Counted from the first letter of the stretch, positions 1 through 11,266 are shown. The stretch: DNA of 64,000 nt from Stomoxys calcitrans (GCF_963082655.1 NC_081553.1:152688941-152752940), one strand, 5' to 3'. Notes: a model not told the origin generated them from the sequence alone. Numbers and translations are program-made.

Positions 1-495
1 GTAGCCGCCATATGACCAATGCGAAAGCTCCCTCAACCTCACGGCAGTGGTCACTGCAATTTGGGTAACCAAAATGTCCAGAGGCATAAGATGTTGCATT
101 AAATTCAGTGCATCAGACGGGTTCGTCTTCAGTGTGGCTGTGATGCACAAACAAGCCATCCTTTGGATCCGGTTAAGTATTGAGCAGTAGGTGGATTTTT
201 GAAGCGCCGTCCACCAGACCACAACACCATATAGCATAATAGGTCCGACAACTGCAGTATATACCCAATGCGTGACACGCGGTCTAAACTCCCAACTTTT
301 GCCAATGGCTTTCTCGCAGGTGTATAGGGCAAGAGTGGCCTTTCTTGCCCTTTCCAAAATGTTGAATTTGAAGTTAAATTTCCTGTTCAGCAAAACACTC
401 AGGTATTTTAATATATTCAATAAGCAGCTCATCGCTTTCGTTGACATTCGAACTTCGCCAAATCTAGTGATGTGCATTAGCATCACTTCCAACAA
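1..495 (-). pseudogene. LINE A ORF2 fragment: endonuclease fused to C-terminal RT/RNase H (partial)
   Basis: This is the counterpart of the 222-residue frame at 5301-5969, cut by the window edge. A short endonuclease piece is joined to the RT thumb region (LYTCEKAIGKSWEFRPRV and VVWWTALQKSTYCS) and its downstream part. The catalytic RT core, with motifs A, B and C, is absent, so a deletion has removed most of the polymerase. It would be inactive. Its frame is open only because the deletion happened to preserve it. Confidence 0.75.
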
Positions 496-563
496 TGAGG
501 CTTTTCTTCCCTACAGAAGCGGCTTCAACCAGCTTAACGTGGCATATCTGAATGGTGTGCCAT

Positions 564-857
564 TTATGGGGAAGCCAGCCAGTAATGAGACTTGTTTTTT
601 TCAAGGCTGGCTACTACTAAATCTTCAGTGCTTGGCGACGGAAGATGAAAAACTTTTACTCTACCTTTTGCAAGAATACAGGCTCTGTGTCTCCCATTCA
701 CCGTACCCTTAAGAAGTTTAAATCCCGGAATTCTTAGTCCACGTACCATTCCTCCACACCCATGGATAAGAATCACGTCAAATCCACCAGCCATCAGGAG
801 GATTTTCAGTGCCGCGGCCTTACAATGGTGGAGATTTATCTGTAGAAATCGAACCAT
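564..857 (-). pseudogene. LINE A endonuclease N-terminal fragment
   Basis: The 97-residue frame starts MVRFLQINLHHCKAA, the usual opening of an apurinic-type LINE endonuclease. It continues through FDVILIHGCGGMVRGLRIPG. In the better copy at 51635 the same place reads LIQEPWVCGGMVRG, so the residues around the catalytic Glu (QEPW) are deleted here. The endonuclease nicks target DNA in living relatives; this one cannot. Confidence 0.8.
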
Positions 858-925
858 AGTCAGGAATCCGAACTTCCACCACTGTTGTGTTAGCCTCGTC
901 TTCTGACTTCACCAGGAGTTCATCC

Positions 926-1165
926 TCACAAGATTTGAGTTCTGTGCTTCCCCGCTGGCGCGCAATTTGAGCCCAGTCCAACTTTGTGACTCACCCACAC
1001 AGGGCTTGTCGGGTCCCGTTTCAATGCCATTTCTTCCTGCCTCGATTGTGGCAGGGGGATTTTCAGTCTACTGCAATTCGCCAGGCTTCCGCGATGTGGT
1101 CGATAGTTCCTCAGGCAAGTGTTCAGCAACAACTGCAGAGTCGTCTCCTGATTTCCCAACCCCAC
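926..1165 (-). pseudogene. LINE A ORF1 C-terminal remnant
   Basis: This 79-residue frame lies between the element's 5' region and the endonuclease, where a LINE ORF1 (nucleic-acid binding) protein belongs. It contains a basic, cysteine-poor segment (RNYRPHRGSLANCSRLK). A related segment occurs in the ORF1-like sequence at 58935-59300 and at 42664-42861. I cannot name a domain; position and repetition in other copies are the evidence. Confidence 0.45.
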
Positions 1166-1768
1166 CGCTTCTATACACCTTCAGTTTCAACTTGTTGCAT
1201 CCATACGATACAACCCCTTCAGACTGGTTGAGGTCTGCAAGACAGACCGAGTTTAGTACGATTATGCATGTCTCCGTTCACCATCAGCCTCATCCAATCT
1301 TCCAGTCGGTGGTTGAAAGATTGGGATAACATTCCCTTAGTTTTCCAAGTATCGCTTCAGGATCTGAGGGAATCCTCCTTTTTGACTAAATCTAATGCTG
1401 CATCTGGCCAGAACTCACCAATCTTTTTTAGCGCACAACGATATATTTCAATTGAGCATTGATCGCCGAAGGCAATTTGTCTGTATCGGCCTCGATACCA
1501 GCCTGCATCGTCACAAACTGGAGGAGAGCCAGGAAATTCTGCAAGGACATCGGAGTATACTGATGACAGTCCATTGACTATCCCACTCCAATTATTCCTA
1601 TGTATGCAGCCCTGTTCTTCTCCCTTGTCGACAACTTCCCATCTTACTGTTGTTCGCCTTTGTTCTTTTAGGCATGGGATACCCTCCAGGTGACCGCAGC
1701 CTTTTGGCTGACTGCGGTGCAGTTTCCGAAGATAGACGTGTAGTCTTTGGGTAGTCTTTGGCCTGATA

Positions 1769-1787
1769 CCAACAGCGCAGCTGTTGG
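1769..1787. other. Perfect 8-bp hairpin in LINE A 5' region
   Basis: CCAACAGC, loop GCA, GCTGTTGG form a perfect 8-bp stem. A second imperfect stem (CCGCAG...CTGCGG) lies just to its left near 1697-1722. Both recur in DUP1 copy 2 and partly in the LINE A 5' region near 43558. They may structure the element's 5' RNA or be chance; no function is shown. Confidence 0.5.
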
Positions 1788-2084
1788 GTCTTTGGAGTCC
1801 ATTCTAAGCCTACTCCCGGGCTCTAGATCTGCCGCTCCACTGGAAACAGACGCAGATCATCAACCCCCGAATGCATACCTCTATCGCAGATATCCTTGAG
1901 TGACTTAAATTGTTCTTCCACAAATAATGACCTATTACGAGTTACAGGAAAATTCTTGCGGAGTGAAATTACAATACATCCGCTCCACTTAACGGTTCAA
2001 ACAAGATAATTCCTATAACATTCTTGAATTGGATAGAATCCTACCTTATGAGCAGAGCTCAAAATGGGGAAAATAAAATGTAAC

Positions 2085-2545
2085 ATCTGGTCTCCCTCAA
2101 GGAAACCATCTTGGACCAGCTTTATAATATTGTTTGTAAATGACATGTAAAATGTAATATTTCAATGCCTTACATTTAGTGTATGCAGATGATGTTAAAT
2201 TTTTCAAATCTTTCAATGAGAAGGCAGACTTTTAACAACTTGTAACAATACTAAGTTGTTAAAAATCTGATCTATTTTAAACGTAAAGTTACTATTAAAA
2301 GCAAAAATCGATATTTAGTGAGCAACCGAATATGCAAATATGCAGATCTTCAAAATAACAATATCATATTCAACTAGATGAAATAGACAACCTTAAAGAC
2401 TCAAAAGATTGGTGGATTTAAATTCAACCGCAGAATTTAAATCGCATTTCAACAGTTGCTTAATCAGCCGCAGCTAACCCCAGACATACACTATGCGAAA
2501 GAACCAAGTTCTGCAATGTGATTTTTGACTAAGGTGAACTTGATT
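2085..2545 (+). pseudogene. RT remnant 1 (non-LTR element, clade unresolved)
   Basis: Broken plus-strand frames show an RT motif B relic (SGLPQGNHLGPA, near 2088), then a motif C relic (LVYADDVKFFKSFNEKA, near 2177-2225) and a thumb-like piece (EIDNLKD, ...FNSTAEFKSHFNSC, near 2385-2455). The spacing between motifs is shorter than in an intact RT, and stops interrupt the frame. It belongs to a different family from the neighbouring LINE A. Confidence 0.6.
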
Positions 2546-2769
2546 CATTGTTCCACAAAAGAATTTTTTATCCAGTTCACAATGCCTACAAAAGATTACG
2601 ATATGAGTAATTACAGAGCGACTAACACGACGGACTGAAAAAAGGAAACTTTACGAATACAAAGCAAGTTTTCACAAAAACTATTCCACGTCAGACATAA
2701 TTTTTTCATTATCCTCAATTATCCACTTGAACTTGGTCAAAAACAAGAAAACATTAATTTTTCTTTGAT

Positions 2770-3530
2770 TTTAGAGTTGCTTTCGATAGGATATCACAAA
2801 AGACGATGATTTATAAGCTACATAGCATTGGCGTATCATCAAAGATGGTAAAATTTATTGAAAAAGTTTATGAAAATACTGATTTCGAAGTATGTACAGG
2901 AGAGGGGCTCTCGTGTGATTTTTGTACCAATACAGGTGTAAAACAAAGTTGTCTCCTTTCACCACTTTTACTTGCGTTTTATTTAAATGACTTGGCGCTG
3001 GAAAAAACGTCTTTTGCTCTGTGCGGACGATATTATTATATTGGCAAACTATGTAAACGTATTGCAACGGATGATAAATAAATTAGAAACCATGTTCCAA
3101 ATAATGATTTTTAGAATAGGAGGAAATATTTCAAAAAGCTAAAAATGGTTCTATAAGGACGAATGAATTACTGTCACTTCAAAATACTGCTATCTAGAAA
3201 TGACTCTGACACCAAAACTTTGTTTCACAATGCATAACAAAACCAGAAATCCAGCGGCCAAAAACAGCATTAACTCAGCATTGTAAAACTTTCTATGTAA
3301 GCGGCATGTACCAGAATGTACCACGAAGTGGAAACTTTTTCTTGCAGTTTGTAGAGCAATCCAAAAATATGGATTAGGAGAGACAAAGAAGAATTCAACC
3401 ATATGGATCCATAGTATGGGGTTTTCAAATTTGGAAGAAATGTTGAATATGGAACGAGCCATGTTTGAATACAACGAAGAAAGGCTTGCACATAAACTTG
3501 CAAAACTTACTCTTCGGCGTCAACTATTTT
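2770..3530 (+). pseudogene. RT remnant 2 (endonuclease-type non-LTR element)
   Basis: The plus-strand relic begins near motif A (FRVAFDRISQKTMIYKL) and continues LHSIGVSSKMVKFIEKVYEN. Motif B is GVKQSCLLSPLL, where GVKQGCLLSPLL is usual. Motif C is present as CADDIIILANYVNVLQ in another frame near 3020. A thumb region follows (LTPKLCFTMHNKTRNPAAKN; KWKLFLAVCRAIQKYG). At least three frames are used, so it is a pseudogene. No partner endonuclease is visible upstream. Confidence 0.65.
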
Positions 3531-3559
3531 GTCCATGAAACTAATGATGATTTCGATTG

Positions 3560-3705
3560 TGAAAAAAAGTGTAGCATTTTTACGACATGTTATACTGAAA
3601 TCGAAATGTTGTTTTCGTTTGATTTCAATTGTGCAAGAAAGTGTAGCATTTTTTCGACATGTTGCACTGGAATCGAAATGTTGTGTTCGTTTGTCCACCC
3701 CTACA
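3560..3705 (+). repeat. Two 72-bp direct repeats
   Basis: The segment starting AGTGTAGCATTTTT at 3568 repeats at 3640, a 72-bp period, with a few substitutions. Each unit has short inverted arms (GTGTAGCA... TGTTGCAC). A third, looser relative lies near 3977-4050. A 118-residue frame across it (3465-3821) simply translates the repeat. The DUP1 second copy holds the same structure at 9036-9181. Confidence 0.6.
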
Positions 3706-3829
3706 GAGAGTGGCAAAATGTTGCATTTCTTACACCGTGCCAAGTCGACGATGGAGAATGTCGCACTTTAAATCAGCTGCTATCATTTAGCAAATTTTGT
3801 TTAAACATAAGAAGAAGATAAAACTCTGT

Positions 3830-4460
3830 TGAATGTTTGGAAAAAAGCGACAAAAAATTAATACATAATAATGGAAAAGTGAACACGAAGACGAGCATGC
3901 GATTTCTACCGTATTATTTGTTCGAAATGGCAACATATGGACATATGAACATGTTCGATTGAAAATGCAAAAAGTGTAACACTATTGGAGGGTTGGGGCG
4001 ATATTCGAAAAATGTTGTGCAATATTAGTGTAACATTTTTTCTTCAGAATCGAAATCTCCATAAATTAACTTATGTTAAATTACGTGGATCTTCAAGGCC
4101 AGAAGCAGCATGATAAAACCGAATGAAATCCGTTTTCCTGAGAACACAAATCCTCGATGGTCAATGTGTAAAATACACAATTGCTGAAAGAGTTAAATTT
4201 CTAAACCTTAAAAATCTATCAAAAAATTATAATATTTGAACAGCAGACTAACGGCCCTTGGCCAATGTAATAAGAAATATAAATATGCTATTCTTATTTT
4301 TATTCTAAAACTTAATTTCCGTCCATTGCAACGCAACGTAGTTTATAAATTATTAAATGAATTAAATAAAGAATACGACTACTATTAACTTGTTCGAATT
4401 TAACACATTGAAATGTAAACATATGTTTTTCTTTCGGATAGTGAAGAATGATTAAGTTAT
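3830..4460. other. AT-rich stretch with no recognised gene
   Basis: Stops occur in all frames and no motif of a known family is evident. It lies between RT remnants 2 and 3 and is duplicated at 9306-9936. Confidence 0.5.
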
Positions 4461-4500
4461 TATTTGAATGATTGTATAGTTATTTGAATGATTGTATAGT
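4461..4500 (+). repeat. Perfect 20-bp tandem duplication
   Basis: TATTTGAATGATTGTATAGT occurs twice head to tail. It is present in both DUP1 copies (9937-9976), so it predates the large duplication. Confidence 0.9.
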
Positions 4501-4775
4501 GTATTCTATTCATTACTTGGGGATCCTGTTGGACCATCCATTACATTTTAGGAAACATATTTCCCAAATTAGGAATAAAGCCTACAGAAGCCTATTATAT
4601 ATCGAGCGTTGAGTTATGAATTTTCTGATCCGTTAATAATGAAACAATTATATATTTCATTTGTACGTTCAACTTTGGAAATTATATGAGATCCAGCTTT
4701 TTCCATTTATTCAAATACGATTAAGTATGATCCAAAACATTTTTTTTTTATTTTGCCTCAGGGGGTATGCCACCG
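4497..4775 (+). pseudogene. RT remnant 3 (C-terminal, Jockey/I-like)
   Basis: Frames read like the end of a LINE RT: YYLGILLDHPLHFRKHIS, then ...FVRSTLE with a WDPAF-like piece, then a LINE-typical ending with FFLFCLRGY near 4741-4765. Normal homologues have a conserved FLLFCLRGL-like string here. Stops and frame changes make it a pseudogene. SAT sequence begins shortly after. Confidence 0.55.
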
Positions 4776-4825
4776 TCATACAAATTCAGATTAAACCTAA
4801 TAAAATTACCTACATTAAAACGCCG

Positions 4826-5080
4826 ACAAACAATTCTAAATGTCTTTGTTTGTTTCTCTTTCAAGACGAGCTCAATGATTGGAGATTTTCTTTGCAAATT
4901 GAAAAGGAAGGCCAGAGATTGCAACACACTATGGCGTTTCGTAAGTTGGTTGCAATTACTCATCAGGCATATTAGGTGTGAAGCTTTCGAGGGCCGTACG
5001 TTGGTATGTTGCATTTGTTCTGATTTATTGTGAAAACGCCTATATGACACATATATGACATTAACCCCGGTCGACAACAC
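4826..5080 (+). repeat. SAT satellite, partial unit at the DUP1 junction
   Basis: This segment matches the SAT consensus seen elsewhere (TTTGTTTGTTTCTCTTTC, then GAGCTCAATGAT, GGGCCGTACGT, GAAAACGCC, TCGACAAC). It stops abruptly at 5080, where LINE A begins. In the second DUP1 copy the same SAT continues beyond 10556. Confidence 0.85.
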
Positions 5081-5300
5081 CGCCACCCAGAACAGGTGAA
5101 TTTTGAACTGTTCAGCCATCTCGTTGAGTGATCTGCGACAGTCGAGGGCGGTTTTTGTGTTCAGAAATACTATTCAATTCCACCAATTCCTTAAGTGCAA
5201 GGATCTCTGCATGATACACACTGCAGTGGTTGGGTAACCTTTTCGATATGACCAGTACTGGATCTTTAGAGTACACTCCAAAGACCATCTGGTCGTTTAG

Positions 5301-5969
5301 TTAGGAACCATCCGGATAGAAGTCTATGTAACTTCTATTACCAGCGATATCGTAGATCAAATCGGTTCTATTAGGAATAGTGGTACAGTAATTTTTATTA
5401 AAAAGCGGCTCAGGTAGGGTGTAATCCACACTGCCTGGAACATCGGATATTGTTTTAAGGATAACACAGTGTCCGTAGCCGCCATATGACCAATGCGAAA
5501 GCTCCCTCAACCTCACGGCAGTGGTCACTGCAATTTGGGTAACCAAAATGTCCAGAGGCATAAGATGTTGCATTAAATTCAGTGCATCAGACGGGTTCGT
5601 CTTCAGTGTGGCTGTGATGCACAAACAAGCCATCCTTTGGATCCGGTTAAGTATTGAGCAGTAGGTGGATTTTTGAAGCGCCGTCCACCAGACCACAACA
5701 CCATATAGCATAATAGGTCCGACAACTGCAGTATATACCCAATGCGTGACACGCGGTCTAAACTCCCAACTTTTGCCAATGGCTTTCTCGCAGGTGTATA
5801 GGGCAAGAGTGGCCTTTCTTGCCCTTTTCAAAATGTTGAATTTGAAGTTAAATTTCCTGTTCAGCAAAACACTCAGGTATTTTAATATATTCAATAAGCA
5901 GCTCATCGCTTTCGTTGACATTCGAACTTCGCCAAATCTAGTGATGTGCATTAGCATCACTTCCAACAA
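5301..5969 (-). pseudogene. LINE A ORF2 fusion: endonuclease piece + RT thumb + RNase H start
   Basis: This 222-residue frame begins with about 20 endonuclease residues (DANAHH region in shifted frame). It then jumps to the RT C-terminal part (LSVLLNRKFNFKFNILKRAR; GVVVWWTALQKSTYCSILNR), continues through a linker (DVPGSVDYTLPEPLF) and ends at the RNase H opening (YIDFYPDGS, cf. YTDGS). RT motifs A-C are deleted. It is the second longest frame in the window but cannot encode a working polymerase. Confidence 0.8.
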
Positions 5970-6037
5970 TGAGGCTTTTCTTCCCTACAGAAGCGGCTTC
6001 AACCAGCTTAACGTGGCATATCTGAATGGTGTGCCAT

Positions 6038-6331
6038 TTATGGGGAAGCCAGCCAGTAATGAGACTTGTTTTTTTCAAGGCTGGCTACTACTAAATCTTC
6101 AGTGCTTGGCGACGGAAGATGAAAAACTTTTACTCTACCTTTTGCAAGAATACAGGCTCTGTGTCTCCCATTCACCGTACCCTTGAGAAGTTTAAATCCC
6201 GGAATTCTTAGTCCACGTACCATTCCTCCACACCCATGGATAAGAATCACGTCAAATCCACCAGCCATCAGGAGGATTTTCAGTGCCGCGGCCTTACAAT
6301 GGTGGAGATTTATCTGTAGAAATCGAACCAT
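6038..6331 (-). pseudogene. LINE A endonuclease N-terminal fragment (second copy)
   Basis: This 97-residue frame has the same protein as 564-857 and lies in DUP1 copy 2. It starts with the LQINLHHCKAA endonuclease opening and lacks the QEPW residues. Confidence 0.8.
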
Positions 6332-6399
6332 AGTCAGGAATCCGAACTTCCACCACTGTTGTGTTAGCCTCGTCTTCTGACTTCACCAGGAGTTCATCC

Positions 6400-6639
6400 T
6401 CACAAGATTTGAGTTCTGTGCTTCCCCGCTGGCGCGCAATTTGAGCCCAGTCCAACTTTGTGACTCACCCACACAGGGCTTGTCGGGTCCCGTTTCAATG
6501 CCATTTCTTCCTGCCTCGATTGTGGCAGGGGGATTTTCAGTCTACTGCAATTCGCCAGGCTTCCGCGATGTGGTCGATAGTTCCTCAGGCAAGTGTTCAG
6601 CAACAACTGCAGAGTCGTCTCCTGATTTCCCAACCCCAC
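6400..6639 (-). pseudogene. LINE A ORF1 C-terminal remnant (second copy)
   Basis: This is the DUP1 duplicate of 926-1165, with the same frame and position upstream of the endonuclease. Confidence 0.45.
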
Positions 6640-7558
6640 CGCTTCTATACACCTTCAGTTTCAACTTGTTGCATCCATACGATACAACCCCTTCAGACTG
6701 GTTGAGGTCTGCAAGACAGACCGAGTTTAGTACGATTATGCATGTCTCCGTTCACCATCAGCCTCATCCAATCTTCCAGTCGGTGGTTGAAAGATTGGGA
6801 TAACATTCCCTTAGTTTTCCAAGTATCGCTTCAGGATCTGAGGGAATCCTCCTTTTTGACTAAATCTAATGCTGCATCTGGCCAGAACTCACCAATCTTT
6901 TTTAGCGCACAACGATATATTTCAATTGAGCATTGATCGCCGAAGGCAATTTGTCTGTATCGGCCTCGATACCAGCCTGCATCGTCACAAACTGGAGGAG
7001 AGCCAGGAAATTCTGCAAGGACATCGGAGTATACTGATGACAGTCCATTGACTATCCCACTCCAATTATTCCTATGTATGCAGCCCTGTTCTTCTCCCTT
7101 GTCGACAACTTCCCATCATACTGTTGTTCGCCTTTGTTCTTTTAGGCATGGGATACCCTCCAGGTGACCGCAGCCTTTTGGCTGACTGCGGTGCAGTTTC
7201 CGAAGATAGACGTGTAGTCTTTGGGTAGTCTTTGGCCTGATACCAACAGCGCAGCTGTTGGGTCTTTGGAGTCCATTCTAAGCCTACTCCCGGGCTCTAG
7301 ATCTGCCGCTCCACTGGAAACAGACGCAGATCATCAACCCCCGAATGCATACCTCTATCGCAGATATCCTTGAGTGACTTAAATTGTTCTTCCACAAATA
7401 ATGACCTATTACGAGTTACAGGAAAATTCTTGCGGAGTGAAATTACAATACATCCGCTCCACTTAACGGTTCAAACAAGATAATTCCTATAACATTCTTG
7501 AATTGGATAGAATCCTACCTTATGAGCAGAGCTCAAAATGGGGAAAATAAAATGTAAC

Positions 7559-8021
7559 ATCTGGTCTCCCTCAAGGAAACCATCTTGGACCAGCTTTATA
7601 ATATTGTTTGTAAATGACATGTAAAATGTAATATTTCAATGCCTTACATTTAGTGTATGCAGATGATGTTAAATTTTTCAAATCTTTCAATGAGAAGGCA
7701 GACTTTTAACAACTTGTAACAATACTAAGTTGTTAAAAATCTGATCTATTTTAAACGTAAAGTTACTATTAAAAGCAAAAATCGATATTTAGTGAGCAAC
7801 CGAATATGCAAATATGCAGATCTTCAAAATAACAATATCATATTCAACTAGATGAAATAGACAACCTTAAAGACTCAAAAGATTGGTGGATTTAAATTCA
7901 ACCGCAGAATTTAAATCGCATTTCAACAGTTGCTTAATCAGCCGCAGCTAACCCCAGACATACACTATGCGAAAGAACCAAGTTCTGCAATGTGATTTTT
8001 GACTAAGGTGAACTTGATTCA
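7559..8021 (+). pseudogene. RT remnant 1 (DUP1 copy 2)
   Basis: This is the duplicate of 2085-2545, with the same motif B relic and YADD-containing relic. Confidence 0.6.
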
Positions 8022-8245
8022 TTGTTCCACAAAAGAATTTTTTATCCAGTTCACAATGCCTACAAAAGATTACGATATGAGTAATTACAGAGCGACTAAC
8101 ACGACGGACTGAAAAAAGGAAACTTTACGAATACAAAGCTAGTTTTCACAAAAACTATTCCACGTCAGACATAATTTTTTCATTATCCTCAATTATCCAC
8201 TTGAACTTGGTCAAAAACAAGAAAACATATTAATTTTTCTTTGAT

Positions 8246-9006
8246 TTTAGAGTTGCTTTCGATAGGATATCACAAAAGACGATGATTTATAAGCTACATA
8301 GCATTGGCGTATCATCAAAGATGGTAAAATTTATTGAAAAAGTTTATGAAAATACTGATTTCGAAGTATGTACAGGAGAGGGGCTCTCGTGTGATTTTTG
8401 TACCAATACGGGTGTAAAACAAAGTTGTCTCCTTTCACCACTTTTACTTGCGTTTTATTTAAATGACTTGGCGCTGGAAAAAACGTCTTTTGCTCTGTGC
8501 GGACGATATTATTATATTGGCAAACTATGTAAACGTATTGCAACGGATGATAAATAAATTAGAAACCATGTTCCAAATAATGATTTTTAGAATAGGAGGA
8601 AATATTTCAAAAAGCTAAAAATGGTTCTATAAGGACGAATGAATTACTGTCACTTCAAAATACTGCTATCTAGAAATGACTCTGACACCAAAACTTTGTT
8701 TCACAATGCATAACAAAACCAGAAATCCAGCGGCCAAAAACAGCATTAACTCAGCATTGTAAAACTTTCTATGTAAGCGGCATGTACCAGAATGTACCAC
8801 GAAGTGGAAACTTTTTCTTGCAGTTTGTAGAGCAATCCAAAAATATGGATTAGGAGAGACAAAGAAGAATTCAACCATATGGATCCATAGTATGGGGTTT
8901 TCAAATTTGGAAGAAATGTTGAATATGGAACGAGCCATGTTTGAATACAACGAAGAAAGGCTTGCACATAAACTTGCAAAACTTACTCTTCGGCGTCAAC
9001 TATTTT
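8246..9006 (+). pseudogene. RT remnant 2 (DUP1 copy 2)
   Basis: This is the duplicate of 2770-3530, with GVKQSCLLSPLL and CADDIIILA. One visible difference (tacggg for tacagg near 8409) lies in the codons before motif B. Confidence 0.65.
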
Positions 9007-9972
9007 GTCCATGAAACTAATGATGATTTCGATTGTGAAAAAAAGTGTAGCATTTTTACGACATGTTATACTGAAATCGAAATGTTGTTTTCGTTTGATT
9101 TCAATTGTGCAAGAAAGTGTAGCATTTTTTCGACATGTTGCACTGGAATCGAAATGTTGTGTTCGTTTGTCCACCCCTACAGAGAGTGGCAAAATGTTGC
9201 ATTTCTTACACCGTGCCAAGTCGACGATGGAGAATGTCGCACTTTAAATCAGCTGCTATCATTTAGCAAATTTTGTTTAAACATAAGAAGAAGATAAAAC
9301 TCTGTTGAATGTTTGGAAAAAAGCGACAAAAAATTAATACATAATAATGGAAAAGTGAACACGAAGACGAGCATGCGATTTCTACCGTATTATTTGTTCG
9401 AAATGGCAACATATGGACATATGAACATGTTCGATTGAAAATGCAAAAAGTGTAACACTATTGGAGGGTTGGGGCGATATTCGAAAAATGTTGTGCAATA
9501 TTAGTGTAACATTTTTTCTTCAGAATCGAAATCTCCATAAATTAACTTATGTTAAATTACGTGGATCTTCAAGGCCAGAAGCAGCATGATAAAACCGAAT
9601 GAAATCCGTTTTCCTGAGAACACAAATCCTCGATGGTCAATGTGTAAAATACACAATTGCTGAAAGAGTTAAATTTCTAAACCTTAAAAATCTATCAAAA
9701 AATTATAATATTTGAACAGCAGACTAACGGCCCTTGGCCAATGTAATAAGAAATATAAATATGCTATTCTTATTTTTATTCTAAAACTTAATTTCCGTCC
9801 ATTGCAACGCAACGTAGTTTATAAATTATTAAATGAATTAAATAAAGAATACGACTACTATTAACTTGTTCGAATTTAACACATTGAAATGTAAACATAT
9901 GTTTTTCTTTCGGATAGTGAAGAATGATTAAGTTATTATTTGAATGATTGTATAGTTATTTGAATGATTGTA

Positions 9973-10251
9973 TAGTGTATTCTATTCATTACTTGGGGAT
10001 CCTGTTGGACCATCCATTACATTTTAGGAAACATATTTCCCAAATTAGGAATAAAGCCTACAGAAGCCTATTATATATCGAGCGTTGAGTTATGAATTTT
10101 CTGATCCGTTAATAATGAAACAATTATATATTTCATTTGTACGTTCAACTTTGGAAATTATATGAGATCCAGCTTTTTCCATTTATTCAAATACGATTAA
10201 GTATGATCCAAAACATTTTTTTTTTATTTTGCCTCAGGGGGTATGCCACCG
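9973..10251 (+). pseudogene. RT remnant 3 (DUP1 copy 2)
   Basis: This is the duplicate of 4497-4775, ending in the FFLFCLRGY relic. Confidence 0.55.
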
Positions 10252-10680
10252 TCATACAAATTCAGATTAAACCTAATAAAATTACCTACATTAAAACGCC
10301 GACAAACAATTCTAAATGTCTTTGTTTGTTTCTCTTTCAAGACGAGCTCAATGATTGGAGATTTTCTTTGCAAATTGAAAAGGAAGGCCAGAGATTGCAA
10401 CACACTATGGCGTTTCGTAAGTTGGTTGCAATTACTCATCAGGCATATTAGGTGTGAAGCTTTCGAGGGCCGTACGTAAGTATGTTGCATTTGTTCTGAT
10501 TTATTGTGAAAACGCCTATATGACACATATATGACATTAACCCCGGTCGACAACACTGTCTATTAGCTGTACATCTCCCAATGGATGTGTTTTTGCGTAA
10601 TGGCAAAATTTTCCGTCTACACAAATTACACTACTCCCATCGTATGCACATGATTCTGTGCCTCTTTTTGATGTTGTATT

Positions 10681-10760
10681 GATGGCTTCGAACGCGAGAC
10701 AACTGCAAGGGCTCTCGCTGTTGCTTCGTGTGCCCAGGTTCGAAACCCGGCCGGGGTCTA
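10681..10760 (+). promoter_or_regulatory. tRNA-like core of SAT with box A and box B (unit 1)
   Basis: TGGCTTCGAACG at its start resembles a tRNA D-arm/box A, and CAGGTTCGAAACCC near 10734 resembles the T-arm/box B (GGTTCGAATCC). Between them GCTCTCGCTG recalls the anticodon arm seen in better copies. Such paired boxes drive RNA polymerase III in tRNA genes and SINEs. I infer possible pol III promoter ancestry; it is not a functional tRNA. Confidence 0.5.
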
Positions 10761-11186
10761 CCAAATTTTTACATTTTTATGTTTTCTTTTGTCTATTAGG
10801 GCGAATATAACTAAATTTTACAATTTTTGTTTGTTTTCTTTCGAGAAGAGCTCAATAAACGGAAAATTTCTTTGCAAATGGAAAATTAAGCCAGATATCG
10901 CAACAAACACCAACCACAATGGACACGTTTTGTGATTTGGTACCAATTACTCATCAGCCATATTAGGTATGAAGGCTTCAGGGGCCGTATGGGGGTATAT
11001 TGTACTTGTACCGATTTTATTGCGAAAACGCCTCTATAATACATTAGCCACGCTCGACAACCCTGTCTATAAGCTGTACTTCTCCCAATGCATTTGTTTT
11101 TGTGTAATGTCAAAATTTCTGTCTGCACATTTTACACTACTCCCATGGTATTCACATGATTCTGACCATCTGTTGGGAGATATATT

Positions 11187-11266
11187 GATGGCTTCGCACG
11201 CGAGCCAATGGCAGCAGCTCTCGCTGTTGCTTCATGTGTCCAGGTTTGATTCTCGGTCGGGCTCTG
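11187..11266 (+). promoter_or_regulatory. tRNA-like core of SAT (unit 2)
   Basis: This has the same layout 506 bp further on: TGGCTTCGCACG, then GCAGCAGCTCTCGCTGTTGC, then CCAGGTTTGATTCTCGG. Box B has decayed (TTTGATTC for TTCGAATC). Confidence 0.45.

Larger units (their letters stand above)
1..2004 (-). mobile_element. LINE A copy 1 (non-LTR retrotransposon, internally deleted)
   Basis: This is a minus-strand non-LTR element of the endonuclease + RT + RNase H type (I/R1/LOA-like; exact clade unresolved). Its 5' end at 2004 reads TTGTTTGAACCGTT on the minus strand, matching the 5' end of the copy at 59737 that is bounded by a target duplication. Reading leftwards it has a 5' region, an ORF1 remnant, the endonuclease N-terminus, then a deletion that fuses endonuclease to the C-terminal RT region. 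The 3' end lies beyond base 1. Confidence 0.85.
1..5080. repeat. DUP1 tandem duplication, first copy (left end outside window)
   Basis: Bases 1-5080 recur almost base for base at 5475-10556. The offset is 5474 up to about base 2767 and 5476 afterwards, because the second copy has two extra bases near 8229. Only a handful of substitutions are visible by eye (for example near 352/5826, 712/6186 and 5013/10489). The unit holds a minus-strand LINE A, three plus-strand RT remnants and a SAT edge. The right junction at 5080/5081 joins SAT sequence directly to the LINE A RNase H region. Either a very recent unequal exchange or an assembly duplication would explain the identity. Confidence 0.95.
5081..7478 (-). 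mobile_element. LINE A copy 2 (internally deleted)
   Basis: This is the duplicate of copy 1 with 394 more bases of the RNase H end. The 5' end is at 7478. The left side is truncated at the DUP1 junction inside the RNase H region: 5081-5160 is the reverse complement of the sequence near 62885-62960 in the full copy. It carries the same internal deletion as copy 1. Confidence 0.85.
5081..10556. repeat. DUP1 tandem duplication, second copy
   Basis: This is the second copy of the ~5.47 kb unit. Its first 394 bases (5081-5474, LINE A RNase H region) have no partner in the window because the first copy is cut by the window edge. Matching to the first copy stops at 10556, where this copy carries on into the normal SAT array while the first copy jumps to LINE A. 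Confidence 0.95.

Noticed and set aside
272..712. 146-residue plus frame (and its copy at 5746-6186)
   Set aside because: Antisense shadow of LINE A ORF2 on the minus strand; no motif of its own.
967..1329. 120-residue plus frame over LINE A (copy at 6441)
   Set aside because: Overlaps the minus-strand ORF1 remnant; Pro/Ser-rich composition is a by-product of the complementary strand.
3465..3821. 118-residue Cys-rich plus frame that looks like a small secreted protein
   Set aside because: The Cys pattern arises from the 72-bp direct repeat; no signal peptide, and the frame starts inside an RT remnant.
10681..10760. Functional tRNA gene in SAT
   Set aside because: No acceptor stem, the inner loop lacks U33 and copies vary; only the promoter-like boxes and T-arm resemblance remain.
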